Source of the DNA: Fimbriiglobus sp.
GTDB lineage: Bacteria; Planctomycetota; Planctomycetia; Gemmatales; Gemmataceae
Direction: 5' to 3'
DNA: 36,229 bases
Assembly (NCBI GenBank): GCA_025362195.1
Contig: JANYHV010000054.1
Location: 1-36,229, forward strand
This document shows positions 17,597 to 25,667 of the stretch, in pieces. The position numbers and the translations under genes are program-made. Under the pieces are notes generated by a model. That model was given only the letters and a program-made list of their open reading frames with translations. It did no database searches and was not told the DNA's origin. Numbering within the stretch: position 1 is the first letter of the stretch; each line of letters begins with the position of its first letter.

Positions 17597-18637
17597 ATGA
17601 GACGCTCGGACCGCTTCCTGACCGGCCTGCAATCCGCCGGCCGCGTCGTGTTCGTGTCCCACGTTCAACCCGACCCCGACAGCCTGGGCAGCATGTTAGG
17701 TCTGGCTCACCTCGTGGAAACGCGACTGGGCAAGCCGACCCTCATCACGCGGGACGGGATCATCAGCCGGGCCGAGAACCGCGCGATGGTCGAGCTCTTG
17801 CACCTCGACCCCACGCCCATTGAAGAGGTCGAGTGGGAACCGGGCGACGCCGTCGTCATGGTGGACAGCCAGCCGAACACCGGCCGGCACACCTGCTGCA
17901 ACCGTGCCCCATTGTACGCCGTCATCGACCACCACGAGACTCCCGGCGACCTCGACGACGTGCCGTTCGCGGACGTGCGGCCGAGCCTCGGCGCGACCTG
18001 TACGCTGGTCACCAAGTACCTCGCCGAACAGGACGTGCCGCTGACGGAGAAGGTGGCCACGGCCCTGCTGTACGGCATCGAGACTGAAGTCACCGGGTTC
18101 CCCCGCGAGGCCGGCCCGGACGACGACAAGGCACTCATTCTCCTCTACCCGCAGGCCGACAAAGACCTGCTGGCCCAGATCCGCAACGCCCGCCTGCCGC
18201 ACAGCCATTTCGAGTGTCTGCTGCAAGCCCTGCAAAGTTCGTTCATCTACGACCGGCTCATCATCAGTTGGGTCAACCCGCTGCCGCAACCCGAGCAGGC
18301 CGCCGAGGTGTGCGACTTCATGGTCCGCTTCGACAAGGTCGATTGGGCCGTGTGCGTCGGCGTGGTCAATGAGTCGCTGATCCTGTCGGTGCGGACCTGC
18401 AAGGAGAACGGCAAGGCGGGCGACATGCTCCGCAAGGTCGTCGGCGAACTCGGCAAGGCGGGTGGCCACGACCGCCGCGCAGGCGGGTGCATCCCGCTCA
18501 CCAGTTGCTCGCTGTCCGCCATCGAAGAACTGCAAGCGGAACTCCGCCGGCGGTTTTTAAAGGCTCTTAAGATCGAAGACGTTCGCGGCCAGCGGCTCGT
18601 CCCGCTCCGGGAAATGTTGCAAAACTTGCAACCGTGA
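17597..18637 (+). CDS. DHH-family phosphoesterase
   Basis: 346 aa from ATG 17597. An ATG at 17507 is in frame, but the 30 codons between are poorer in G/C at third positions than the gene proper, and DHH domains normally begin close to the N-terminus. Motif I is FVSHVQPDPDSLGS (His22, Asp26, Asp28), motif II has Asp90, and motif III is the name-giving IDHHET (111-113). The fourth motif reads GIETEVTGF, with Glu164 where Asp is usual. The DHHA1 substrate-binding domain ends with GGHDRRAGG (289-297). Relatives degrade short oligoribonucleotides, pAp or cyclic dinucleotide products with Mn2+. Substrate cannot be decided here; a NrnA-like role is one option. The protein is cytoplasmic. Confidence 0.88.
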   Translation: MRRSDRFLTGLQSAGRVVFVSHVQPDPDSLGSMLGLAHLVETRLGKPTLITRDGIISRAENRAMVELLHLDPTPIEEVEWEPGDAVVMVDSQPNTGRHTCCNRAPLYAVIDHHETPGDLDDVPFADVRPSLGATCTLVTKYLAEQDVPLTEKVATALLYGIETEVTGFPREAGPDDDKALILLYPQADKDLLAQIRNARLPHSHFECLLQALQSSFIYDRLIISWVNPLPQPEQAAEVCDFMVRFDKVDWAVCVGVVNESLILSVRTCKENGKAGDMLRKVVGELGKAGGHDRRAGGCIPLTSCSLSAIEELQAELRRRFLKALKIEDVRGQRLVPLREMLQNLQP

Positions 18638-18651
18638 CCCGCCGGGATCGG

Positions 18652-18674
18652 CCCGTTGTCAAAGCCAGCGGGCG
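18652..18674 (+). terminator. Weak hairpin after the DHH gene
   Basis: GCCCGTT pairs with AGCGGGC across a 9-nt loop (7 bp including one G-U pair), 15 nt after the stop codon. No T-tract follows. It could be a weak terminator or an RNA stabiliser. Confidence 0.3.
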
Positions 18675-18727
18675 ACGCGAGATAGGTCGCCTCTCCGGTG
18701 AGACGGACAACACCGTCGCGCTTTGTC

Positions 18728-18812
18728 CAGCAAATTTCCGCGATTTTTCTCCACTTGACATTTCCCGTACCTAATACTTCGTCGTCCGCACGGGGTGCCC
18801 CATCGCACCCCG
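18728..18812 (+). promoter_or_regulatory. AT-rich promoter-like region and leader hairpin before the DksA-like gene
   Basis: In a G/C-rich background this stretch is locally AT-rich and has TTGACA at 18755-18760 and TAATAC at 18772-18777. The gap between the two boxes is only 11 bp, so they cannot be a single sigma70 promoter as they stand. Directly downstream an 8-bp perfect hairpin lies at 18791-18798 with 18805-18812 (CGGGGTGC against GCACCCCG), inside what would be a leader of about 100 nt. Confidence 0.35.
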
Positions 18813-18888
18813 CGGCTCAAACCCGATTCGGGGCTTCCGAGGGATTGTTGCCTAACGGAGCTTCCGGCGAACGAAAGTGGGTGTCCTC

Positions 18889-19338
18889 ATGGCCCGAAAC
18901 GACGCACTCCTGCGCATCACCAAACTCCTCCTGGCCAAGCGGACGCAGCTCCGCAAGCGCCTGGGGATGCAACTCGACCAACTCGACAAGGGCACGACGG
19001 TCGGCGACAGCGCCGAGGCCGCGTTTACCGCGAGCGGCGAAGAAATCGCCACGCAACTCGCCCAGCTCGACGCCCGCGAACTCGGCCACATCGAGTTGGC
19101 CCTGCACCGCGCTAAGCAGGGCATGTACGGCGTCTGCAACGGGTGCGAGATCAAAATCCCCGTCGCCCGGCTCGACGCCCTGCCGTACTCGATCTTGTGC
19201 ATCAAGTGCCAGCGCGAGGCCGAAAAGGACTCGCACTGGCTGGACGACCGATTGGCGACCCTCGACTTCAACAAGATGGGCGACGGCTCGACCCGCGAAC
19301 TGAGCCTGGCGGACTTCGACCGGGAGTTGAGCAAGTAG
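18889..19338 (+). CDS. DksA/TraR-type zinc-finger protein
   Basis: 149 aa. ATG 18889 is chosen over GTG 18877, which is in the same frame. The N-terminal 70 residues are predicted as a helical hairpin (TKLLLAKRTQLRKRLGMQLDQL, then ATQLAQLDARELGHIELAL) with an acidic turn region GDSAEAAF at 39-46. The zinc finger uses Cys83, Cys86, Cys104 and Cys107 (CNGC and CIKC), as in DksA/TraR proteins that bind the RNA polymerase secondary channel. The tip differs from the classical DxxDxA of DksA, so a ppGpp-linked role should not be assumed. The C-terminal 40 residues extend past the finger. It stands alone between two plus-strand genes and has its own strong terminator. Confidence 0.88.
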   Translation: MARNDALLRITKLLLAKRTQLRKRLGMQLDQLDKGTTVGDSAEAAFTASGEEIATQLAQLDARELGHIELALHRAKQGMYGVCNGCEIKIPVARLDALPYSILCIKCQREAEKDSHWLDDRLATLDFNKMGDGSTRELSLADFDRELSK

Positions 19339-19361
19339 ACCGGTCGTCCGAGTCGCACGCG

Positions 19362-19393
19362 GCCCGCAGGTTCGGTAACCTGCGGGCTTTTTT
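19362..19393 (+). terminator. Intrinsic terminator of the DksA-like gene
   Basis: An 11-bp perfect stem (19362-19372 with 19377-19387, GCCCGCAGGTT against AACCTGCGGGC) with a CGGT tetraloop is followed by six T (19388-19393), 24 nt after the stop codon. It is the only textbook Rho-independent terminator I see in the window. Confidence 0.95.
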
Positions 19394-19537
19394 CGTTCTT
19401 TGCGGTCGGCCTTCGATGCCCGTTACCGCCGGCGAGAAATTTGCTTCAAGTCTCGCAGTGAACTCGCGGGTACAGTCTTTCGAGGCAAACCGCGCGGGTT
19501 GGCCCTGCGATGCCCCGGCCGGAGCGGATTAACCGTC

Positions 19538-20671
19538 ATGAAACATCGCTTGCTGTGGACCACGGGGATTCTGGGCAGTTCGTTCCTCGGCGGTCTCGTC
19601 GGCAACCAACTCCTGGACGGCCACCGCGCGGCGTATGCCGGCCCCCTCAGCCCACTGCCGCCGGCCCAGACCGACCTCGAAACGTCCCAAGAATTGGCCC
19701 TGACGCGGTTGGACGAGGTCGTCCGCAAAGTCGCGCCGTCCGTCGTCACCGTGGACGCGCTCAAGCCGCCGGCCAACCCGAACACCCGCGCCAAGCCGGT
19801 CGAAGAGTCGGGGTCGGGCATGATCGTCCGGCTCGCCGGTCAGCGCGGCTGCTTCGTGCTGACGAACAATCACGTCGTCGGCGGGGCCAAGCCGGGCGAG
19901 ATTACGGTCACGCTGGCCGACGGCCGCATCCTCATGCCCGAGAAGGCGTGGTTCGACCCCGAGTCGGACATCGCGGTGTTGAAGCTCCCCGAGGACACCC
20001 TGCCGGCGCTCGAACTGGCCGACAGCGACCGCGTCCGCATCGGCCAGTGGGTGCTCGCGTTCGGCAGTCCGTTCGGCCTGCACAAGACCGTGACGCACGG
20101 GATCATCTCGGGCCGGGACCGCGGCCAGATCAGCCTCGGCCCGACCATTCGCATCAAAGAGTTCTTGCAAACCGACGCCCCGATCAACCCGGGCAACAGC
20201 GGCGGGCCGCTCGTCGATTTGGCCGGCAATATCGTCGGCATCAACACGGCCATCGCCACGAACAACGGCAGCAACAGCGGTATTAGTTTCAGCATCCCGG
20301 CCAACCTCGTCAAACGGGTCGCCCGGGAGCTGCTCGAAAAAGGGACCGTCAGCCGCGGCTACCTCGGTCTGCAACTCGCGCCGACCCTCGAACCGCTCAC
20401 CGCCCTTCGGTTGGGACTGACGAGCGTCCGCGGGGCGATGGTCGAAGGTGTCCACCCCGAAGGCCCGGCCGGCGTCGGCGGCTTGCAGCAGGGCGATGTC
20501 GTGTTGAAACTCGACGCCATCGACGTGCGTGACGAGAACCACCTGATCAACCTGATCTCGGCCTTGCCGGTCAGCCAAAAGGTGCGGATGACGGTCTGGC
20601 GCGCTCGCCAAACTCGCGCGGTGGACGTGACCATCGGCGACTGGACCACATCCGTCAACGGCAAGCGGTGA
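19538..20671 (+). CDS. HtrA/DegP-like trypsin-type serine protease with one PDZ domain
   Basis: 377 aa from ATG 19538. Residues 1-35 carry a hydrophobic stretch (LLWTTGILGSSFLGGLVG) that may be a signal peptide or an N-terminal anchor; the protease would act outside the cytoplasmic membrane on misfolded proteins. The catalytic triad is visible: His112 in LTNNHVVGG, Asp144 in ESDIAVLKL, and Ser221 in PINPGNSGGPLVD. A single PDZ domain covers about 275-370 (YLGLQLAP, GPAGVGGLQQGDVVLKLDA). One PDZ domain suggests the DegS/HhoA layout rather than the two of DegP. The frame is open upstream to 19400 but that part lacks protein-like features. It ends 6 nt from the convergent small gene at 20678. 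Confidence 0.94.
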   Translation: MKHRLLWTTGILGSSFLGGLVGNQLLDGHRAAYAGPLSPLPPAQTDLETSQELALTRLDEVVRKVAPSVVTVDALKPPANPNTRAKPVEESGSGMIVRLAGQRGCFVLTNNHVVGGAKPGEITVTLADGRILMPEKAWFDPESDIAVLKLPEDTLPALELADSDRVRIGQWVLAFGSPFGLHKTVTHGIISGRDRGQISLGPTIRIKEFLQTDAPINPGNSGGPLVDLAGNIVGINTAIATNNGSNSGISFSIPANLVKRVARELLEKGTVSRGYLGLQLAPTLEPLTALRLGLTSVRGAMVEGVHPEGPAGVGGLQQGDVVLKLDAIDVRDENHLINLISALPVSQKVRMTVWRARQTRAVDVTIGDWTTSVNGKR

Positions 20672-20677
20672 GCCGAC

Positions 20678-20956
20678 TCAAACCATTGCGTTGAGAGTCT
20701 TGGCAGTAATCAATTCCGTACCCGGTGGCATGATCAGTTCCGCCGTAGAGGTCGTGACGAACGCCAGCCCCTTGTAGCTCGTGAGGTATTTGTACTTCGT
20801 GGTGAACATGCCACCCGCGGCATGAACGACCAGCGGTGCGGTCTGGCGAGATAGCAGTTCCACGAAGGCGTCGGGTTCGAGCCGGGTGATGACGCCCACC
20901 GAAGTCACGGCTGCCGAGTGGGCTGCGGCCGCAGCCAGAATGACACCTGTGCTCAC
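20678..20956 (-). CDS. Small conserved-looking protein of unknown function
   Basis: 92 aa. The start is GTG 20956 with an AGGAGA ribosome site at 20962-20967, 5 nt away. The N-terminus STGVILAAAAAHSAAVTSVGVI is Ala-rich and hydrophobic and could be a membrane segment or an amphipathic helix. The rest has a compact beta pattern with AGGMFTTKYKYLTSYKGLAFVTTS and a final PPGTELITAKTLN. I do not recognise a named family, although small planctomycete proteins with a KYKYLTSYKG-like phrase are familiar to me. The good ribosome site, GC-rich third positions and close packing (6 nt from the HtrA stop, 16 nt after the DinG-like gene) support a real gene, probably cotranscribed with the upstream helicase. 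Confidence 0.75.
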   Translation of the reverse strand: MSTGVILAAAAAHSAAVTSVGVITRLEPDAFVELLSRQTAPLVVHAAGGMFTTKYKYLTSYKGLAFVTTSTAELIMPPGTELITAKTLNAMV

Positions 20957-20972
20957 GGGATTCTCCTGATTG

Positions 20973-22982
20973 TCAGCCGGCCGTCCGGGTCGAACGGGGT
21001 TTCGGGATGACCTTACGAGGTTGTTCGACGCCGTCGATGAAGGATTTGCATTTGGGGAGCGCGTCCAGAAACGCCTGGCCGTAGGGTTTCGTCAGGACGC
21101 GCGGGTCGAACAGGACGACGAGGCCGCGGTCGAGCGAGGTGCGGATGAGCCGGCCGAAGCCTTGCTTCAACTTGATCGCGGCCTGCGGCACCGAATACTC
21201 GATGAACGGGTTGCCGCCGCCGGCCTCGATCGCTTCCAGGCGGGCTTCGGTCAGCGGTCGGTCGGGCACCGCGAACGGCAGCTTGGTGATGATCACGTTC
21301 GACAGGGCTTCCCCGCGGACATCGACGCCCTGCCAGAACGAATCGACGCCGAACAGTACCCCCTTCGTCGCCGTGCGGAACTCCTCGACCATCTTGTTCG
21401 CCGGCTGGCCGTCCCCCTGAACGAACAGCGTGTAGCCGTGCTTGGCGAACCACGGCCGCAACCGCTCGGCCGCCTTGTTCAGGAAGGCGTAACTCGTGAA
21501 GAGGACGAAGGCGCGGCCCTCGGTTTTCAGCACGTACTCGGGCAGCTTCTCGAAAACCGCCTCTTCGAACTTCGCCGGCTGTTGGGACGGGTCGGGCATG
21601 TCCCGGAACAGGTGCAACTCGACCTGCTCGGCGTAATCGAACGGGCTGCCGAGTTGGTGCGTCGTCGCGTCCTTGAGGCCGAGCCGGCGCTGGAACAGTC
21701 CGAACCCGCCGCGGCCGCCGACGCTCAGTGTCGCGCTGGTCAGGATCACGGTCGGCACCTTCGAGTAGAGTTGTTCCTGCAGCGCCGGGCCGACATCAAT
21801 CGGGGCGCTGGCGATGCCGGTCTTGGGCACGCGGCCGGGTCGCGTCTCGACCCAGTAAACCTGGCCGGGGAGTTCCTGGGCGAGCCACTGCTTGACGGTC
21901 AGGCCGATGGCTTCGAGCCGACCGGCGCGGCTGGTCAACTCGATCTTGTCCTCGTCGTTCGACAGACGTGCCGCCGTGCGCGTCAGGTGGCCGGCGAGCT
22001 TGCTCAACTCGTTCGAGAGAACGTCCGGGACGAGTAGCGGTTGGCGCACCCGGCCGGTGGCGCGCGGCTGGCTCCCGAGCCAGGCGTGAAGGCTGCCGAA
22101 GAAGCGGTCGGACGCGTACCGGGTGGCTTCGAGTTGCACGAAACTCTCGGCGTCCCCGTGGACCGCGAGGATGCCCTTGTTCGACCGCGGGGCGAGGAGT
22201 TGGTTCAGCAGGTAATCGACGCCGCCCTGCCCGACCGACAGGCCGAGGAAGTCCGCCGCCAAGTCTTCGAGGGTGTGGGCCTCGTCGAAGATCACGGCGT
22301 TGTAATCGGGGAGGAGGCCCGCCCCCTGCCTGCGGAGGGCGAGGTCGCTGAAGAACAGGGCGTGGTTGACGATGAGGAGTTCGGCCCCGAACGCCGCCTT
22401 GCGGGCCTTGTAGTAGAAGCACTCGCTGTAATTCGGGCAGACGCGGCCGAGGCAATTGCCGCTGTCGGACTCGGCCAGGTCCCAGACGCTCGGCAACGCC
22501 TGCACCGGCAAGTCGGCCCGGCTGCCGTCCTTGGTCGTCCGCGACCACTTGCCGATCTGCACGAGTTGCGACGCGGCGTTGGCGTCCGTGAGGAGGCCGC
22601 CGGCGCGCTGTTGGGCGACCCGCAGCCGGCGCAAGCTCAGGTAGTTGCCGCGGCCCTTGACCAGGGCGGCGCGGAACTCGAACGGCAGCACGCTTTGCAG
22701 GAAGGGAATGTCGCGGGTGAGGATTTGTTCTTGCAGGCCGATCGTGTGCGTCGAGACGACGACCCGGAACTTGTCCCGGGTGGCGATCGCCTGGACCGCC
22801 GGGACGAGGTAGGCGAACGACTTGCCGACGCCGGTGCCGGCTTCGACGAGCAGCTTTTCGCCCGTCTTCAACGCCCCGGCGACGGCCGTGGCCATCTCGA
22901 CCTGTTGCGGGCGGGACTCGAACTGGCCCCACCGGCGGGAGACAACGCCGCCGGGGCCGAGCAGGCTTTCCATCATTTCCAT
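20973..22982 (-). CDS. DinG-like (XPD-related) superfamily 2 helicase
   Basis: 669 aa. ATP-dependent 5'-3' DNA helicase family involved in repair and removal of R-loops or D-loops. A Q-motif-like RPQQVEMA is at 24-31, Walker [10 protein letters not shown] at 47-55, and the DEAH box at 234-237. C-terminal motifs include [13 protein letters not shown] and [15 protein letters not shown] (Q-x-x-G-R-x-x-R). Three cysteines spaced 5 and 6 apart (Cys178, Cys183, Cys189) match the 2nd-4th iron-sulfur ligands of DinG/XPD, but the first, expected in GRGNYLC, is Ser117 here ([11 protein letters not shown]). Cluster binding is therefore doubtful. There is no exonuclease domain at the N-terminus. Several Met codons near the start make the exact N-terminus uncertain by a few residues. 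Confidence 0.93.
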   Translation of the reverse strand: MEMMESLLGPGGVVSRRWGQFESRPQQVEMATAVAGALKTGEKLLVEAGTGVGKSFAYLVPAVQAIATRDKFRVVVSTHTIGLQEQILTRDIPFLQSVLPFEFRAALVKGRGNYLSLRRLRVAQQRAGGLLTDANAASQLVQIGKWSRTTKDGSRADLPVQALPSVWDLAESDSGNCLGRVCPNYSECFYYKARKAAFGAELLIVNHALFFSDLALRRQGAGLLPDYNAVIFDEAHTLEDLAADFLGLSVGQGGVDYLLNQLLAPRSNKGILAVHGDAESFVQLEATRYASDRFFGSLHAWLGSQPRATGRVRQPLLVPDVLSNELSKLAGHLTRTAARLSNDEDKIELTSRAGRLEAIGLTVKQWLAQELPGQVYWVETRPGRVPKTGIASAPIDVGPALQEQLYSKVPTVILTSATLSVGGRGGFGLFQRRLGLKDATTHQLGSPFDYAEQVELHLFRDMPDPSQQPAKFEEAVFEKLPEYVLKTEGRAFVLFTSYAFLNKAAERLRPWFAKHGYTLFVQGDGQPANKMVEEFRTATKGVLFGVDSFWQGVDVRGEALSNVIITKLPFAVPDRPLTEARLEAIEAGGGNPFIEYSVPQAAIKLKQGFGRLIRTSLDRGLVVLFDPRVLTKPYGQAFLDALPKCKSFIDGVEQPRKVIPKPRSTRTAG

Positions 22983-23054
22983 GACGGATTGTGCCCTGCC
23001 CGGCCCCGGAGGTAAAGACCGGTTGCCGGCGACATGCGTCGCCGACGGCCGTTC

Positions 23055-23774
23055 TCACCAGAAGCGGACGCGCCAGTAGTCTTGCGGCGTCGAGGTCCGG
23101 CCGTACCACCAGTGCCCGTCTTCCCACGTCATCGTGACCGACCGCCAGCCGAGCGGCACCTTCGGGAACGGGTAGAACGGGCCGATGAACGGGAAGGCGT
23201 TGTACGGGTACGCGGTCGGGTAGCCGACGCGGCTGACGTTGTTGTGCGGGGCGTAAGTCGGCCAGGCGTAGGGGGGCAGCGGCGGGGCGGCCCCGTCGCC
23301 CGTGCCCGCGCCCGGCATCCCGACCGGGGCCGGCTCGACGAGCGGGCCGCCGTTGGCCAGCATCGGCGAGGCACCCGGGGGCGTGGCGAACTGCGGTTGT
23401 TGGGCGAGCGGCCCGACCGCTTGCGCCTGGCGAACGCCCGACCCGACGCTCATGCCGTCGCGGACCATCTTCACGCCCGCGACGACGCGGACCTCATCGA
23501 CGATGGCCTTCTTCTGGGCGGGGCTGCCGCACGGCCCGGTGACCGTGACGACGCCGTTGTCCGTCACGATGCTGACGTCCGCGCCCTGGGCGACGTTCGT
23601 GCTCGTGAGCCGGTTGCCGATCGCTTCGGCGAGTTGTTGGTTCGCCACCGGGGCGGCGTCGGTCGCCTTGGTCGCGGTCGGCTTGGCCGCCGCCTTGGCC
23701 GGTTCCTTGGCCGAAACCGCCCCGCCCAGCAAGCTGAGCGCCGCGGCACTGAATGCGAGAGTACGCACGTTCAC
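23055..23774 (-). CDS. Exported BON-domain protein
   Basis: 239 aa from GTG 23774, which has AGGGAGG at 23783-23789 with an 8-nt spacer. The N-terminus VRTLAFSAAALSLLGGAVSA is a clear signal peptide. Residues about 45-105 form one BON domain (LAEAIGNRLTSTNVAQGADVSIVTDNGVVTVTGPCGS, VDEVRVVAGVKMVRD), a fold that binds phospholipids or envelope polymers in proteins such as OsmY. The C-terminal half is Pro/Tyr/Trp-rich (PYAWPTYAPHNNVSRVGYPTAYPYNAFPF) and ends in WEDGHWWYGRTSTPQDYWRVRFW, probably an aromatic surface-binding tail. One cysteine lies in the BON domain. It is located 72 nt before the DinG-like gene on the same strand. An envelope role is inferred. Confidence 0.85.
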   Translation of the reverse strand: MNVRTLAFSAAALSLLGGAVSAKEPAKAAAKPTATKATDAAPVANQQLAEAIGNRLTSTNVAQGADVSIVTDNGVVTVTGPCGSPAQKKAIVDEVRVVAGVKMVRDGMSVGSGVRQAQAVGPLAQQPQFATPPGASPMLANGGPLVEPAPVGMPGAGTGDGAAPPLPPYAWPTYAPHNNVSRVGYPTAYPYNAFPFIGPFYPFPKVPLGWRSVTMTWEDGHWWYGRTSTPQDYWRVRFW

Positions 23775-24018
23775 AGTTTCATCCTCCCTGACTTTGATCG
23801 GGACCATCCGTGAGGCGTCTCCCCCACCGGTACACGCCATTTATCGCCCGTTCGGCCCGCCGGTACGAACGGAACAACCGCCAAACGCAGTGTGCAGTGA
23901 GGGAGTGTGCCGGCGCATCCCCGACAGACTGCGCAGAAGACGGGACCGGCAAAAATGGGTCGTGTGACGAGAAGGAATTGGGAAATCGAGGAAGTGGATT
24001 CAAGTGGCGTGACGGCCT
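23775..24018. other. Intergenic region, no clear element
   Basis: 244 bp between the end of holB and the start of the BON protein gene, both on the minus strand. It holds the ribosome site of the BON gene and a GATAAAT on the minus strand near 23838 that could be a -10 element. I see no gene, repeat or terminator in it. Confidence 0.4.
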
Positions 24019-25008
24019 TCAGGCGAGACAGAGTTTGCCGGCGAGGCTTTCGACGACGAGGACGAGTTGCACCTTGCGGTCGATGAGGTAGTCGCCGTGG
24101 TTGCAGGCTTCCAGGAGCGTCAGGACTGCGTCCGGGCCGACGCGGGTGGCCAACTGCGTCGCCCGCGCGTCGGTGCCGTCGTTCCCGAGGGCGGTCCGCA
24201 GGGTCGTTTGCAGGAAGTCCATCAGCAGGCGGATCACGAGGGACGCGCGGGCACGTTGGGCGGCGGACTCCTTGCCGGCCTGGTCGATGAACTCCATCCA
24301 CTTGACGGCGAAGCCGACGGGGTCGGGCTTGGCGGACGCGATCAGTTGCACGGCGACCTCGCGGAACTGCCACAAGGCGTCGTCGTTGAGCGCGAGCGCC
24401 TGCCCCGGGCAGCCGTTACCGAGCCGCACCAGGCGTTCGAGCGTGGCCGCATCACCGACGCCGTGGTCGGCCAGTACGGCCCGCATTTCGTCGGGCGGGA
24501 GCGGGTGGAAGCGGAGGACCTGGCAGCGCGACAGGATCGTCGGCAGTTGCCGTTCGGTGCCGGTCGTGAGCAACAGCAGGACCGACCCGGGGGCCGGTTC
24601 TTCGAGCGTCTTCAAGAAGCAGTTGGCCGACTCCTCGTTGAAGTCGTCCGCGTCCTCGACGATGCCGACCGACCGCCGGCCGCGCGACGGCTTCAGCCCG
24701 AGCTTGCGGCAGAACTGGCGGACGACTTCGACCGGCAGTTCGTGCTTGTCCTCGGGGGTCCGGGCGACGGTGAAGTCGGGGTGGCTGTTCGCCGCGACCT
24801 GCTGGCAGCCCGGGCAATGACCGCACGCCGTGAGTACCGCCGGCGGGTTCTCGCACAGCAGCGCCTTGGCGAACTCCGTGGCGAACAGCCGTTTGCCCAC
24901 GCCCGGTGGCCCGGCGAGTAAGAAGGCGTGGCCGAGTCGGCCCCGGGCGTTGGCCGCGTCGAGTTGCCGGCGAACGTCGTCGTGCCCGCGAATCTTCTGC
25001 CAGGTCAT
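24019..25008 (-). CDS. holB: DNA polymerase III subunit delta' (clamp loader)
   Basis: 329 aa from ATG 25008, 4 nt after the stop of tmk. Part of the clamp loader that places the sliding clamp on DNA. RGHDDVRRQL and RLGHAFLLAGPPGVGKR give the N-terminal AAA+ domain with Walker A at 33-40. The zinc-binding cysteines are present (Cys52 and CGHCPGC with 62, 65, 68). VGIVEDADDFNEESANCFLKTLEEP and TILSRCQVLRF are the walker-B-like and SRC sensor regions. The C-terminal half is the helical collar domain. The length matches HolB (about 330). It is last in the lipA-tmk-holB unit; tmk beside holB is a common bacterial arrangement and supports the assignment over DnaX. Confidence 0.94.
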   Translation of the reverse strand: MTWQKIRGHDDVRRQLDAANARGRLGHAFLLAGPPGVGKRLFATEFAKALLCENPPAVLTACGHCPGCQQVAANSHPDFTVARTPEDKHELPVEVVRQFCRKLGLKPSRGRRSVGIVEDADDFNEESANCFLKTLEEPAPGSVLLLLTTGTERQLPTILSRCQVLRFHPLPPDEMRAVLADHGVGDAATLERLVRLGNGCPGQALALNDDALWQFREVAVQLIASAKPDPVGFAVKWMEFIDQAGKESAAQRARASLVIRLLMDFLQTTLRTALGNDGTDARATQLATRVGPDAVLTLLEACNHGDYLIDRKVQLVLVVESLAGKLCLA

Positions 25009-25012
25009 GCGG

Positions 25013-25663
25013 TTACTCCGGGGCGAGGGCGACGGGCCAGCCGTGCGACCGCAACTTGGCGCGGACGATTGCCGCGACGCGCTCCGCCACGACCTCGACA
25101 CCCGGCGTCGCGTCGATCACGACGACGGCGTCCGGGCGGGCCGCCGCCTCGGCGAGGAACCCGGCTTTCACGGCGGCGTGGTAGTCCGGGCCGCGCGACT
25201 CGATCCGGTCCGGGTTCCGCCCACGCCGCGCGCGGGCGGTTTCGAGCGGCAAGTCGAAGACCAGCGACAGGTCGGGCACGACCCCGGCCGTGGCGAACTG
25301 GCCGACGGCCCACAAGTCGGCCGGGTCCAGGCCGCCGGCGTGGCCCTGGTAAACGACGTTAGCGAGCAAGTACCGGTCCGACACGGCGACCTCGCCGCGG
25401 GCCATTGCCGGCCGGATGACTTCTTCGACGAGCTGTGCCCGGCTGGCCATGAACAGCAGCGCTTCGGCCCGGGCATTGATGGCGTGTTCGCGGCCGAAGA
25501 GCAAGATTTCGCGGAGTTTCAGCCCCAGTGCGGTCCCGCCCGGGTCGATGGCCGCCGTCACCGGGATGCCGTCCGCCCGCAGGGCCGCCAGGAGCACCTG
25601 GAACTGCGTCGATTTGCCGCTGCCGTCGAGGCCGTCGAGCGCGAGGAACAGGGGCCGGGGCAT
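25013..25663 (-). CDS. tmk: Thymidylate kinase
   Basis: 216 aa. Phosphorylates dTMP to dTDP for DNA synthesis. The P-loop GLDGSGKST is at 11-19. The nucleotide-binding segment reads IDPGGTALGLKLREILL, with Asp40 where most enzymes have Arg-Glu-Pro-Gly-Gly-Thr. SDRYLLANVVYQG is the DRY/DRH motif, and ARARRGRNPDRIESRGPDYHAAVKAGF is the lid and following helix. The length is typical. There are 4 nt between this stop and the start of holB, and 4 nt from the stop of lipA to its ATG, so the three genes form a tight operon. Confidence 0.95.
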   Translation of the reverse strand: MPRPLFLALDGLDGSGKSTQFQVLLAALRADGIPVTAAIDPGGTALGLKLREILLFGREHAINARAEALLFMASRAQLVEEVIRPAMARGEVAVSDRYLLANVVYQGHAGGLDPADLWAVGQFATAGVVPDLSLVFDLPLETARARRGRNPDRIESRGPDYHAAVKAGFLAEAAARPDAVVVIDATPGVEVVAERVAAIVRAKLRSHGWPVALAPE

Positions 25664-25667
25664 CGCG

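Noticed and set aside
23771..23782. Three-codon leader ORF (Met-Lys-Leu-stop) overlapping the GTG of the BON protein gene
   Set aside because: Its ATG directly abuts the AGGGAGG ribosome site with no spacer, so it is unlikely to be translated; the GTG at 23774 has the proper 8-nt spacing.
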